From NCBI GenBank assembly GCA_902797455.1, contig CADBTE010000262.1, forward strand, positions 1 to 13,768: a stretch of DNA of 13,768 bases, read 5' to 3'. This document shows, piece by piece, positions 1-7,712 of the stretch. The DNA comes from an uncultured Planctomycetota bacterium (GTDB lineage Bacteria > Planctomycetota > Planctomycetia > Pirellulales > Thermoguttaceae). The translations under genes and the position numbers were made by a program. Each line of letters begins with the position of its first letter. Within the stretch, counting starts at the first letter, position 1. The notes beneath the pieces were generated by a model. The model did no database searches and was not told the origin of the DNA. It saw only the letters and a list, made by a program, of their open reading frames with translations.

Positions 1-1268
1 AGCTCCTCGACCGTCACGCGATTCTGCTCGCCGAGGTAGTAGGAGATATTCCCCATGTGAGCCAGACTGGCCGACAGATGACCGCAGTGGGCGTCGGCGT
101 TGAGCTTCTCGGGCGTGCCGTCGAGAATGCACTGAATAAAGTTCGAGAAATGATACTCGTCCCCGCCTCCCTCAAAGCTCGCGATCTCTTGTCCATCGGG
201 GTCGAAGGCGGCGCAGCGGCCGTATTCCTGCTGAACAACATACCCTTCGGACCCGTAGGCGATCGCGCCGATCTTCGCGGTGAGGTAACTGTCGGTCTCC
301 AGCCCGCGTGTCTCGAAGACAAGAGTCTTACCGCCGTCGTAGTTGTAGATCGAAACCTCGGTATTGGCGGTATCGCCGGCATCGACGTAGTTCGGGTCTT
401 TCTTCTCGACGTCGTAGCCGAGTCGGCCTCCGTAGGTAATAACACTGTTCGGGAGGACGTCCGGGCCAAGGAAGACACGGGCGATGTCGAATTGGTGCGG
501 ACCCTGGTTGCCGCTGTCGCCATTGCCGTAGACCCGCTGCCAATGCCAATCGTAGTGGAACTGCGGACGCGTCAGCGGAAGGATCTGGGCCGGACCGGAC
601 CAGATGTTATAGTCGACCGATTCCGGAACCTCGTACTGACCGAGCGGACCGATCGCCTTGCGTCGCTTATAGCACAGACCGCGGGCAAGTTTAACCTCTC
701 CGATCTTGCCGTCACGGATATATTGAGTCGCCTCGACCACCGCCGGATTCGAACGGCACTGCGACCCGACCTGGCAGCAGACACCGTACTTTTTAGCGGC
801 GGCGACCAGCGCGCGTCCCTCGTGAATGTTGTGGCAGATCGGCTTTTCGATGTAGGCGTGTTTGCCGGCCTGCATTGCCCACACACCGCACAGCGCGTGC
901 CAATGGTTTGTCGTCGCGCACGAGACAATATCCAAATCGGCGTCGCCGAGCGCCTCGCGCATATCGACGGTCGTTTTGGGACGCTGGCCCTGCATCTGCT
1001 CCACCTTATCGGCGGCGCGCTCCAGAACAGCCTTGTCGGCGTCGCACAGCCAGGCGATGCGGGTTTGCGGGAGTTTGTTGAACATCGGGATATGGGAACC
1101 CGCGCCGCGGCCGCCGCAGCCGACGACCATGACGTTGAGGATATCGTTCGGCCCGGCCTTGGGAGCGTCTTGGGCACGCAGGGCGCGGGGCAGCGCCAGC
1201 GTCGTGGAGGCTAAAGCCGCGGCGAAGAAAGAGTCGCTCAAAAATTGACGACGTGTGATACGGGACAT
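1..1268 (-). CDS. Tat-exported Gfo/Idh/MocA-family oxidoreductase (3' end cut by window)
   Basis: The minus-strand frame is open from an ATG at 1268 to the left edge, giving 422 codons with no stop, so the C-terminus lies outside. The start follows a GAGG ribosome site six bases upstream. The N-terminus has a twin-arginine signal (TRRQFL at residues 5-10), then an Ala/Leu-rich stretch and a likely cut after LRA near residue 32. A Rossmann dinucleotide site follows (VVGCGGRGAG, 48-57), then NHWHA (121-125), the family's EKP motif (141-143) and the C-terminal signature GNQGPHQFDIAR (253-264). Family members are NAD(P)-dependent sugar or polyol oxidoreductases; secreted versions are very common in Planctomycetota. 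Folding with bound cofactor before Tat export is known for Zymomonas glucose-fructose oxidoreductase and is inferred here. The substrate cannot be read from sequence. Family lengths of about 430-450 residues suggest only a short piece is missing. It lies 45 bp downstream of a second family member, probably in one operon. Confidence 0.93.
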   Translation of the reverse strand, partial: MSRITRRQFLSDSFFAAALASTTLALPRALRAQDAPKAGPNDILNVMVVGCGGRGAGSHIPMFNKLPQTRIAWLCDADKAVLERAADKVEQMQGQRPKTTVDMREALGDADLDIVSCATTNHWHALCGVWAMQAGKHAYIEKPICHNIHEGRALVAAAKKYGVCCQVGSQCRSNPAVVEATQYIRDGKIGEVKLARGLCYKRRKAIGPLGQYEVPESVDYNIWSGPAQILPLTRPQFHYDWHWQRVYGNGDSGNQGPHQFDIARVFLGPDVLPNSVITYGGRLGYDVEKKDPNYVDAGDTANTEVSIYNYDGGKTLVFETRGLETDSYLTAKIGAIAYGSEGYVVQQEYGRCAAFDPDGQEIASFEGGGDEYHFSNFIQCILDGTPEKLNADAHCGHLSASLAHMGNISYYLGEQNRVTVEE

Positions 1269-1313
1269 GGAGTACCTCGTTATGTTTGATTGTGGTGAAC
1301 GCGGGGGAGGGAA

Positions 1314-2339
1314 TCAGCAGTCGACCGGCTTGCGGGTGCGGATCGACTCCATTTCTTTATAGCAGAGGGTCAGCGCGTCGCCGGCCAGCTCACCGTCGAG
1401 CAGCGGCGAGGGAGTCCCGGTGGTGAATGCCTTGAGCGCCTCGGTCAGTTCGTTGGCGAACGGGACGACATCGTCGCAGGAGCCGAGATCGGGTTTTTCG
1501 ACCGTGCCGTCGTCGTTCAGGACGGTAACGGGAACGTTATTGAACGATTCGCAGAAGACGGTCGCCTTTTCGAACTGGACCTCGTAACCGTGGGTGAACT
1601 GGCGGCCCTGCTGACGAATATTGCCGCTGGTGGCGGTCACGACCAGATCCGGATCGTCGTAGAGATATTGGATATTGAAGAACTCGGGGATATCGCCTCG
1701 GCAGCGGCCGACTCCCTGGACGACCTTCGGCATCCCGAACAGGGCGCGAATGAAGTGGACATCGTGGATGTGGAGGTCGAGCATCGGGCCGCCGAAGACC
1801 GACATATCATAGAAGTTGGGGAGCCAGACCGGGTCGGGGGTGATCCGGAGGAAGTTACCGCCCAGGAGCTTTCCGTAGCGGCCGCTGTTCGCCGCCTGGA
1901 CAATGAAGTTATGAGAGAGGTGGAAGGGGAGGACATGGCCGATGCAGAGTATCTTGTTATTCCGCTTCGCGGCCTCGATCATCGCGGCGCCTTCTTCCGG
2001 ACGCAGGGCGATCGGCTTTTCGCAGAAGACATGCTTCCCGGCGTCCAGCGCGGCGATCGTCGCTTCGGCGTGGCGCGAGGGATGAAGGCAGACATCGATC
2101 ACGTCCAGTTCCGGATCGGCGAGCATCGCCTCGTAGTTGTCGTAGGTCGAGATACCGGTCAGATCCATCATCGTCCCGGCCGGGCCGAAATTCCCCTTGA
2201 TCTTCGTCCAGTCGCCGGTGAGGCGCTCTTTATTATAGGTCTCGCAAAGAGCCGCCACTTTGATCCCCTCGACCCGCTGGTAGGCCAGATAGTGGATCAT
2301 CCCCATAAAACCGATTCCAGAAATACCGACTTTCAGCAT
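1314..2339 (-). CDS. Cytoplasmic Gfo/Idh/MocA-family oxidoreductase
   Basis: Predicted NAD(P)-dependent oxidoreductase of 341 residues, a usual family size. The N-terminus is a Rossmann fold starting at once with VGISGIGFMG, followed by the CEKPIA motif near residue 120 and a segment LDLHIHDVHFIRALFG that corresponds to the family's C-terminal substrate-side motif. There is no signal peptide, unlike the downstream neighbour, so it should act in the cytoplasm. I chose the ATG at 2339 rather than an in-frame start at 2384. It has an AGGAG site six bases upstream, and the 15 extra residues of the longer version would precede the first beta-strand without family precedent. The gene leads a two-gene minus-strand unit. 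A perfect inverted repeat about 65 bp upstream of the start is a plausible operator. The substrate, probably a sugar, inositol or derivative, is unknown. The EKP lysine is present, so activity is expected. Confidence 0.9.
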   Translation of the reverse strand: MLKVGISGIGFMGMIHYLAYQRVEGIKVAALCETYNKERLTGDWTKIKGNFGPAGTMMDLTGISTYDNYEAMLADPELDVIDVCLHPSRHAEATIAALDAGKHVFCEKPIALRPEEGAAMIEAAKRNNKILCIGHVLPFHLSHNFIVQAANSGRYGKLLGGNFLRITPDPVWLPNFYDMSVFGGPMLDLHIHDVHFIRALFGMPKVVQGVGRCRGDIPEFFNIQYLYDDPDLVVTATSGNIRQQGRQFTHGYEVQFEKATVFCESFNNVPVTVLNDDGTVEKPDLGSCDDVVPFANELTEALKAFTTGTPSPLLDGELAGDALTLCYKEMESIRTRKPVDC

Positions 2340-2345
2340 CGCAAT

Positions 2346-2350
2346 CTCCT
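2346..2350 (-). promoter_or_regulatory. Ribosome binding site fixing the start at 2339
   Basis: On the minus strand AGGAG is followed by six bases and then ATG at 2339. This decides between that start and the upstream in-frame start at 2384, which has no comparable site. Confidence 0.7.
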
Positions 2351-2403
2351 GTTCCTCAAAAATTTTGCCCCACACCCTTTGCACGGGGGAGGGAGCGGCT
2401 CTT

Positions 2404-2427
2404 TAAACAATACGCCTGTATTGTTTA
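2404..2427. promoter_or_regulatory. Perfect 10-bp inverted repeat, candidate operator
   Basis: The arms TAAACAATAC (2404-2413) and GTATTGTTTA (2418-2427) are exact reverse complements around the four-base centre GCCT. The site is AT-rich inside a GC-rich genome and lies 65 bp upstream of the minus-strand oxidoreductase start. No T-run follows it in either direction, so it does not look like an intrinsic terminator. On the minus strand a weak -10-like TAAACT (2428-2433) lies directly upstream of it, so a bound repressor would block initiation or escape. Symmetry, position and composition fit a dimeric regulator's site; the regulator is not in this window. A cruciform or an mRNA leader hairpin are alternatives. 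Confidence 0.5.
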
Positions 2428-2475
2428 GTTTACCTGCTGCCCGACGCGAAATAAAGAGTAGAAGCGAAATTTTTT

Positions 2476-2517
2476 GCCGCGGCCCGGCCTGTTTTCTTCT
2501 TTTCGGTCTGCCGCGGC
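2476..2517. repeat. GC-rich hairpin from two GCCGCGGC octamers
   Basis: The self-complementary octamer GCCGCGGC occurs at 2476-2483 and again at 2510-2517. The copies can pair, with an inner GGCC/GGTC stem and a pyrimidine-rich loop. Six T residues lie on the left side (2470-2475), which is the wrong side for a plus-strand terminator and reads as A residues on the minus strand. The role is unknown. It lies in the divergent intergenic region between the oxidoreductase pair and the TPR gene. Confidence 0.4.
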
Positions 2518-2611
2518 ACCCCCCAAAGGCGGAGGGATAACGCGGGAAGAGAAAAATGGTCTGGACAGGGGGGAAAAAATAGATTAAAAGCGGCAAGACT
2601 ACCTTCTTAGC

Positions 2612-2631
2612 GCGGCTTAGTCCAAAGCCGC
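2612..2631. repeat. Short stem-loop in divergent intergenic region
   Basis: GCGGCTT (2612-2618) pairs exactly with AAGCCGC (2625-2631) across a six-base loop. No T-run follows, so a terminator is not supported. Apart from the features listed, I see nothing gene-like between 2340 and 2722. The promoter of the TPR gene must lie here, but no convincing -35/-10 pair is visible. Confidence 0.35.
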
Positions 2632-2722
2632 TGGGGAAGGGGTATACCTGAGTTTTTCAAGGTGAATAAGGCAAGACGCTCAAACGCTGCTAAGGGCAAG
2701 ATACACTAGGGGTAAGTAGACG

Positions 2723-5062
2723 ATGACACAAAATATTCCAAGAAGGAGATCGACGGCGAGACATCTTTCGCTTTGCGTTGTCCCCGCGCTGCTGTTGTGT
2801 TTGGTCGCTACTGAACTGTTCTCGGCCGCTCCCAATCTTACCGCTCCCAGGTCGAAACAAAGCCAGCCGCCGACACCTAAGCAAGTGATCGAAGGCCGAA
2901 CCCGGCCGATTGCCTATACCACGTCGCAGCAGGGCAGCGGAGCTGTCCCTGTTCCTCCCTCTGTTCCGGGCGCGCAGGCGATACTCAGCACGCCGGCCCC
3001 CGCGGCGGTGCCCGCGATGGGGGCCCTAACGACACAGGCGCGGCAGGCCCAGGATACCGGCGGCGGTGAGCTGTTGGGGATCGTCCCCGGAAAGACGGCG
3101 ATTCACGAATTGAGCAGTCATCCGATTTTCTCGAAGCCGATTGGCCAAGAGACCGTCGCCCCCTTTACCGTCATGACCTTTAAAGTCCCCGATATTCCCG
3201 ATTTGACGTCGATTCTCCTCTACGTCCGGGGGGGGATCGTCGAGGGAATGATCGTTAACTTTGCCAGTCCGCGCACCTTAATGGACGCGCGCACGTCGTT
3301 TGCCGACGTGATTCAGGGAATTCTTCCCCTGACGCTCCTCGACTCGAACGGCTTTTTCCGCGAGGTCTACCCCGAAAAGGGGTTCGCGTTCGTCTTGGAG
3401 AAGAATCCGGAGACCCCGGAGATACCCTCCTCGAACGTCATACAGATTGCCATCGAGATGGTTCAGCCCGAATATTTCCTGATCCGCGCCTCGCAAAATC
3501 TGCTGCGCAACTCGTACGAACGTTCTCTTTCGCAGGTCTGTGCCGATGCCGAGACGGTCCTGAAACTTCAGCCGAAATCGGCACAGGCGCACGGGCTCTT
3601 GGCCCAGGCGGCCTTCCTTCTGGAGGAGTACGATGTCGCGCGCTACCAGATTCAGGAGGCGATCGCGCTCGATAGTACCTCGGCGCAGTATCCCCTTTTA
3701 ATGCTCAATATCTTCGACAAGGCCGATCAGGGGGAGGAGGGGCTCGAGTATCTTCAGGCCCACCGGGACGTTTGTGAGGGAACTCCCTTCTCGAAGGCCG
3801 AGACGGCGATTCTCGAGGGGGATTTTTTGCGAACCCGCTTTGAGCCGAACTTCGATGGAGCGATTCAGCTGCATCGAAGCGCGGTCGACCAGCTTCTGCC
3901 GCTGAGCAAAGATCCTTCGCAAGGGTCCCAGGTTCTGGCCAAGAGACTGCTGATCCGCGCCTATTTGGCGCTGGCACTCGATATTGTCCAAAAGCCGTGG
4001 CCCGAACCGGCCGACGCCGAGAAGGCGTTTCTCTGGATCGAAACCGCCGAGAAACTCTCTGATGAGCTTTCTTCCAGCGAGCTGACCCCCGTCGGCGTTG
4101 TCCCGATTGACGGTATTTTAAATATTGCCTTGGCCGCCAGCGAGGTGGGACTCTTCCTCCCCGAGTCGGACAAGATCGATCCGTATATCCAGCGGGTTAT
4201 GAACATCGGGGAGATCACCTCCGAGCAGGTGAGCGACTCGCTCGGGCTGCAGGCTATCTACTGGAGCTGCGCGAAATTCTATCGCAACTGCTGGAATATC
4301 GCCGAGATGCGCGGCGACGAAGAGTCGTCGGTCACCTACGCGCGTCTGACACTGAAGTACTTGGAGCCGTTCTGCAACGAGGCGCCCGATCGGGTCGCCG
4401 ATGTGTTCGGTCCGATCGATTATGACCTGGCGGCTGTCTTCCTCGGCCGGCCGGAGTGCGAAAAGATGATGCTCAAATGCCGTGAGCGGGCGATTCGCGC
4501 CATCGAGGACAGAGAAAAGAGCAATACCCTCTTCGAGAACGGCGAAAACGGTATTCGCCTGGTCAATTTCGGCAAGGCCTACTGGCTCGAGGGGGATCGT
4601 CAGAAGGGTTACGACCTAACGCGCCGGGGAATCGATCTGATCGATGCCTCCATCGCTGGGTCGGCGATGGAACCGGACGAGCTCATCGTTCCGCTGCGCA
4701 ACGCCGCGATGATGGCCAAAGGGCTGCACAACAGTGAGGACGCCGCGTTCTACACCGAACAGGCAAACAAGCTTGCCGAACCGGTCAGTGAGCCGGTAGC
4801 CGTCCCCGACGAGGAAGGGAACGCGGCGAAGAGCGCCCGGACCGCTTCGGCCCAGAAGACAGCCCAGACCGTCGCGAAGTCGACCCCGAAGGGGCCCGGG
4901 ATGACTGCTCCCGGAAAACCGGCCGAGGCCGCCGCCGGCAAACCGTTCAAAGAGGCGGTCATGCCTTGGGAACGAGAAGATCAGTCGGGACAGGCGGCGA
5001 ATGACCCCGATCGGATTCCCCTGACCGCGCTGATCTCCAAAAAGCCGAAGAAAGAGAAGTAA
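2723..5062 (+). CDS. Secreted TPR-containing protein of unknown function
   Basis: A 779-residue protein not recognised as a named family. The N-terminus is a Sec-type signal: RRR at 7-9, a hydrophobic core (about 15-33) and a likely cut near residue 35. A Pro/Ala/Thr-rich, probably disordered stretch follows to about 110. Residues 115-250 form a compact alpha/beta-looking domain opening with LLGIVPGKTAIHEL, faintly like the start of BamE-type domains, but I cannot assign it. From about 265 to 680 the sequence is helical. The clearest TPR unit is at 270-320, with canonical-looking small and aromatic positions, and weaker helical pairs follow. The tail (about 690-779) is rich in Ala, Lys and Pro and ends in KKPKKEK. 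The protein should act outside the cytoplasm, perhaps as a scaffold. AGGGG lies upstream of the ATG. It is monocistronic by context, divergent from the oxidoreductases and closed by a strong terminator. Confidence 0.85.
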   Translation: MTQNIPRRRSTARHLSLCVVPALLLCLVATELFSAAPNLTAPRSKQSQPPTPKQVIEGRTRPIAYTTSQQGSGAVPVPPSVPGAQAILSTPAPAAVPAMGALTTQARQAQDTGGGELLGIVPGKTAIHELSSHPIFSKPIGQETVAPFTVMTFKVPDIPDLTSILLYVRGGIVEGMIVNFASPRTLMDARTSFADVIQGILPLTLLDSNGFFREVYPEKGFAFVLEKNPETPEIPSSNVIQIAIEMVQPEYFLIRASQNLLRNSYERSLSQVCADAETVLKLQPKSAQAHGLLAQAAFLLEEYDVARYQIQEAIALDSTSAQYPLLMLNIFDKADQGEEGLEYLQAHRDVCEGTPFSKAETAILEGDFLRTRFEPNFDGAIQLHRSAVDQLLPLSKDPSQGSQVLAKRLLIRAYLALALDIVQKPWPEPADAEKAFLWIETAEKLSDELSSSELTPVGVVPIDGILNIALAASEVGLFLPESDKIDPYIQRVMNIGEITSEQVSDSLGLQAIYWSCAKFYRNCWNIAEMRGDEESSVTYARLTLKYLEPFCNEAPDRVADVFGPIDYDLAAVFLGRPECEKMMLKCRERAIRAIEDREKSNTLFENGENGIRLVNFGKAYWLEGDRQKGYDLTRRGIDLIDASIAGSAMEPDELIVPLRNAAMMAKGLHNSEDAAFYTEQANKLAEPVSEPVAVPDEEGNAAKSARTASAQKTAQTVAKSTPKGPGMTAPGKPAEAAAGKPFKEAVMPWEREDQSGQAANDPDRIPLTALISKKPKKEK

Positions 5063-5101
5063 CCCGCCTCGAGCGTCTGGGAAACCCGCCTGCCATTTCT
5101 T

Positions 5102-5137
5102 CCGCCTTCTCCCCCTCACAGGAGAAGGCGGTTTTTT
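5102..5137 (+). terminator. Intrinsic terminator of the TPR gene
   Basis: A perfect 11-bp stem, CCGCCTTCTCC (5102-5112) with GGAGAAGGCGG (5121-5131), has an eight-base loop and is followed directly by six T residues (5132-5137). It starts 40 bases after the TPR gene stop. The T-run is on the plus-strand side only, so it acts on rightward transcription. Confidence 0.93.
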
Positions 5138-5144
5138 GTATAAT
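5115..5144 (+). promoter_or_regulatory. Probable promoter of glyA-aroC, overlapping the terminator
   Basis: A perfect consensus -10 box TATAAT lies at 5139-5144, one base after the terminator T-run. The best -35 match is CTCACA at 5115-5120 (4 of 6 to TTGACA, 18-bp spacer), located in the terminator loop. Transcription would start near 5151, giving a leader of about 93 bases before glyA. The -10 is clear; the -35 is only suggestive. I recognise no known riboswitch in the leader. Confidence 0.6.
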
Positions 5145-5243
5145 GGCATGCGGGTGGTGTCGGTATTCTTCCGCGCGAGCCGGTCGAAGCGGACGAACCC
5201 CCCTTTTCCGAGGAACGGCAAGTAATAAAGGAGAGGCAGGTCA

Positions 5244-6548
5244 ATGGCTGAACGGTTCCCCCACTTGAAGAACAGCGACCCCGAGGTCTACGATCTGATT
5301 CAAAAGCAGATCGAATTCGAGTCGACCACCCTGAAGATGATCGCGTCCGAGAGTTTCGCGCCTTACGAGGTCATGGAGGCGCAGGGTTCCCCCTTCACCA
5401 ACAAGTACGCCGAAGGGTATCCGGGGGCGCGTTACTACGAGGGGAACGAATTCGCCGACCAGATCGAAAACCTCGCCCGTGAGCGTGGCAAGAAACTCTT
5501 CGGTGCCGAGCACATCAATGTTCAGCCCTATTCCGGTTCGCCGGCTAACAACGCGGTCTATCGCGCCATCGCCAAGCCGGGCGATAAGATTATGGGAATG
5601 CCGGTCTCGCAGTCCGGTCACCTGACCCACGGCTGGAAGGTCAGCTTTTCGGGGATGGATTACACGCAGGTTCCGTTCGGTCCCGACCCGGTGACGGGGA
5701 AGATCGATATGGATCAAGTTCGTCAGATCGCGCTGGCCGAACGGCCGCGTATGATCTGGGCCGGCACCAGCGCTTATACCTACAAGCTCGACTACGCGGC
5801 CTTCGCCGACATCGCCCGTGAAGTCGACGCCTACCTCGTCGCCGATATCGCCCACATCAATGCCCTGATCATTGCCGGTGTCCATCCCGACCCGGTTCCG
5901 CACTGTGATATCGTCAGCAGTACCTCGCACAAAATGCTCCGCGGCCCGCGTGCCGGTTTCATCCTCTCGAAGATCGAGGACCGTTACCAGCAGAAGTATT
6001 ACGCCGAGAGCAAGTTCAATTTGGCGCAGCGCGTCGACCGGGCCGTCTTCCCCTGTCTGCAGGGCGGTCCGCATATGCACGCCATCGCCGCGATGGCGTT
6101 CGCCTTCGGCTACGCCATGACCGACGAATTCAAAGAGTACGGCCGTCAGATCCTTAAAAACGCCCAGGCGCTGGGCGGGTATCTGCAGCAGCGCGGGGTC
6201 GCCTTAATCGGCGGCGGGACCGAGACCCACATCCTGCTGCTCGATTTCCGCAAAGAAGAGTATACCGGCAAAGACGTCTCCCAGGCGATGGCCAAGTGCG
6301 GCATCATCGGAAACTTCAATATGGTTCCGGGCGATACCCGCAAGCCGTTCACCACCAGCGGCGTTCGACTCGGTACCCCGTCGCTCACGGCGATGGGGAT
6401 GAAAGAAGCCGATATGGAGAAGGTCGCCGATTTCATCAGCCGCGTCTGCCAGGCGGTAAAGAACCAAAACATCGACGACGTCGCCCCCGGTATCCGCGGC
6501 GAGGTCGCCGAGTTTTGCCGTTCGTTCACGATTCCCGGACTGGCGTAA
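5244..6548 (+). CDS. glyA: Serine hydroxymethyltransferase (glycine hydroxymethyltransferase)
   Basis: PLP enzyme that interconverts serine and glycine with tetrahydrofolate and 5,10-methylene-THF, a main source of one-carbon units in the cytoplasm. Its 434 residues match the family. Visible landmarks are EGYPGARYYEGNE (57-69), NVQPYSGSPAN (92-102), GHLTHG (125-130), the DIAH motif (201-204) for the PLP pyridine side, the Schiff-base lysine K230 in STSHKMLRGPR, FPCLQGGPHMH (269-279) and the substrate-carboxylate arginine R375 in GVRLGTPS. Several motifs differ from the usual form: ASESF instead of ASENF or ASENY, YYEGNE instead of YYGGCE, and INALIIAG instead of AGLVAAG. The key acid, histidine, lysine and arginine remain, so it should be active. 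AAGGAG lies ten bases before the ATG. It is the first gene of a probable glyA-aroC unit with its own promoter behind the upstream terminator. Confidence 0.96.
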   Translation: MAERFPHLKNSDPEVYDLIQKQIEFESTTLKMIASESFAPYEVMEAQGSPFTNKYAEGYPGARYYEGNEFADQIENLARERGKKLFGAEHINVQPYSGSPANNAVYRAIAKPGDKIMGMPVSQSGHLTHGWKVSFSGMDYTQVPFGPDPVTGKIDMDQVRQIALAERPRMIWAGTSAYTYKLDYAAFADIAREVDAYLVADIAHINALIIAGVHPDPVPHCDIVSSTSHKMLRGPRAGFILSKIEDRYQQKYYAESKFNLAQRVDRAVFPCLQGGPHMHAIAAMAFAFGYAMTDEFKEYGRQILKNAQALGGYLQQRGVALIGGGTETHILLLDFRKEEYTGKDVSQAMAKCGIIGNFNMVPGDTRKPFTTSGVRLGTPSLTAMGMKEADMEKVADFISRVCQAVKNQNIDDVAPGIRGEVAEFCRSFTIPGLA

Positions 6549-6592
6549 GAGTCACGCTTTTCCCCTTGAAAGAGGAACCTTTCAGCCGCTCG

Positions 6593-6600
6593 AAGGAGGT
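6593..6600 (+). promoter_or_regulatory. Strong ribosome binding site of aroC
   Basis: AAGGAGGT, a full anti-Shine-Dalgarno match, ends eight bases before the ATG at 6609 and settles that start. It is the best ribosome site seen in the window and suggests aroC is efficiently translated despite being second in the operon. Confidence 0.85.
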
Positions 6601-6608
6601 CCCCCGCG

Positions 6609-7712
6609 ATGCTCAGTTACAGAACCGCCGGTGAGTCGCACGGCTATGGGCTTTTCGCGCTGATTGAAGGGTTCCCCTCCGGATATCGGTTCGATACCGA
6701 CAGAATCGACGCCGAGCTGCGCAGGCGCCAGGGGGGGTACGGCCGCGGCGGACGTCAAAAGATAGAGTCCGATCACGCGGAGATCTTATCCGGTATCCTG
6801 CACGGCCGCTCCACGGGCGCGCCGATTATGCTCTGTGTCAAAAACCGTGACGTCAAAATCGAGGAGCTTCCGGAGCTTACCGCGCCCCGTCCCGGTCACG
6901 CCGATTTCTGCGGCGCGGTCAAATACGGCGGTGGGATCCGCGCCGTTTTAGAGCGCGCCAGCGCCCGAGAGACCGCCGCGCGGGTAGCCGCCGGCGCGCT
7001 GGCGGCCGCCTGGCTGGATCTGTTCGATATCCGCTGTGTCGGCTACGTGACGCGAATCGGGTCGGTCGATCTGCTGCCGAGCGATTTGTCGTTCGATGAC
7101 CCGGGCGCGCTGATCGCCCGGCGCGACGTCAGCAGCGTTTATTCCCTGGCCCCCGAAAAAGACGCCGATGCCGAGCGGTTAATCGACCAGGCGCGTGACG
7201 ACGGTGATACGCTGGGGGGTGTGATCGAGGTCTGTGTTTTCGGCGCCCCGATCGGATTGGGGTCCCATGTTCAGTACGACCGCAAGCTCGATGCCCGACT
7301 GGCGATGGCCGCTATGTCGATCCAGGCGATCAAGGGGGTCGAGATAGGGCTCGGATTCGAGGCGGCGCGCCGGAGGGGGTCGGCGGTGCACGACGAGTTT
7401 GTTTTGGGTGACGACGGCGAGATGATACGCCCGACGAACAACGCCGGCGGTATCGAAGGGGGGATGAGCAACGGGGAACCGATCGTGGTTCGCGCGGCGA
7501 TGAAGCCGATCGCGACATTGAAAAAACCGCTTCGCTCCGTCGACTTAAAGACCGGCCTGCCGGTCGAGGCGTCGTTCGAGCGCAGCGACGTGTGTGCCGT
7601 GAGCGCGGCGAGTGTCGTCCTCGAAAACGTGACCGCCTTCGAGATCGCCGCCGCGCTTCTGGAGAGTATGAACGGCGACTCTATGGACGAACTGGGCTTC
7701 GGCGAGGATTAA
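6609..7712 (+). CDS. aroC: Chorismate synthase
   Basis: Last enzyme of the shikimate pathway, converting 5-enolpyruvylshikimate-3-phosphate to chorismate with reduced FMN, for aromatic amino acids and other chorismate products. Its 367 residues fit the family. Three family signatures are present: GESHG (8-12, with the catalytic histidine), the ERASARET segment (115-122) and RSDVCAVSAAS (325-335). RPGHADF (94-100) carries the second conserved histidine, and TNNAGGIEGGMSNGEPI (276-292) covers the conserved substrate/flavin loop. The RSD form of the third signature, in place of RHD, is an accepted variant of the family pattern. The start is fixed by AAGGAGGT. It lies 60 bp after glyA with no terminator between and is probably cotranscribed. 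Its stop codon overlaps the stop of the convergent membrane-protein gene, so there is no room for a terminator between the two genes. Confidence 0.97.
   Translation: MLSYRTAGESHGYGLFALIEGFPSGYRFDTDRIDAELRRRQGGYGRGGRQKIESDHAEILSGILHGRSTGAPIMLCVKNRDVKIEELPELTAPRPGHADFCGAVKYGGGIRAVLERASARETAARVAAGALAAAWLDLFDIRCVGYVTRIGSVDLLPSDLSFDDPGALIARRDVSSVYSLAPEKDADAERLIDQARDDGDTLGGVIEVCVFGAPIGLGSHVQYDRKLDARLAMAAMSIQAIKGVEIGLGFEAARRRGSAVHDEFVLGDDGEMIRPTNNAGGIEGGMSNGEPIVVRAAMKPIATLKKPLRSVDLKTGLPVEASFERSDVCAVSAASVVLENVTAFEIAAALLESMNGDSMDELGFGED

Noticed and set aside
57..1214. Long plus-strand open frame (385 codons) opposite the Tat oxidoreductase
   Set aside because: The minus strand has a full family match with signal peptide, Rossmann, EKP and C-terminal motifs; the plus frame has no recognisable domain and is a GC-rich shadow.
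2340..2384. Upstream start at 2384 for the cytoplasmic oxidoreductase
   Set aside because: The ATG at 2339 has AGGAG at ideal spacing and begins just before the Rossmann strand; the extra residues have no family support.
2470..2517. Terminator at the GCCGCGGC hairpin
   Set aside because: The T-run lies before the hairpin on the plus strand and becomes an A-run after it on the minus strand.
1590..2540. Plus-strand frame of 316 codons over the second oxidoreductase
   Set aside because: Antisense to a well-supported gene, no family features, and it runs into the intergenic region.
2333..2596. Minus-strand 87-codon frame in the intergenic region
   Set aside because: No good ribosome site, low-complexity content, overlaps the palindrome and the start of the oxidoreductase gene in another frame.
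5151..5243. Riboswitch in the glyA leader
   Set aside because: The leader is about 93 bases, with only a small CCGC/GCGG stem; I cannot match it to the glycine, THF or SAM classes.
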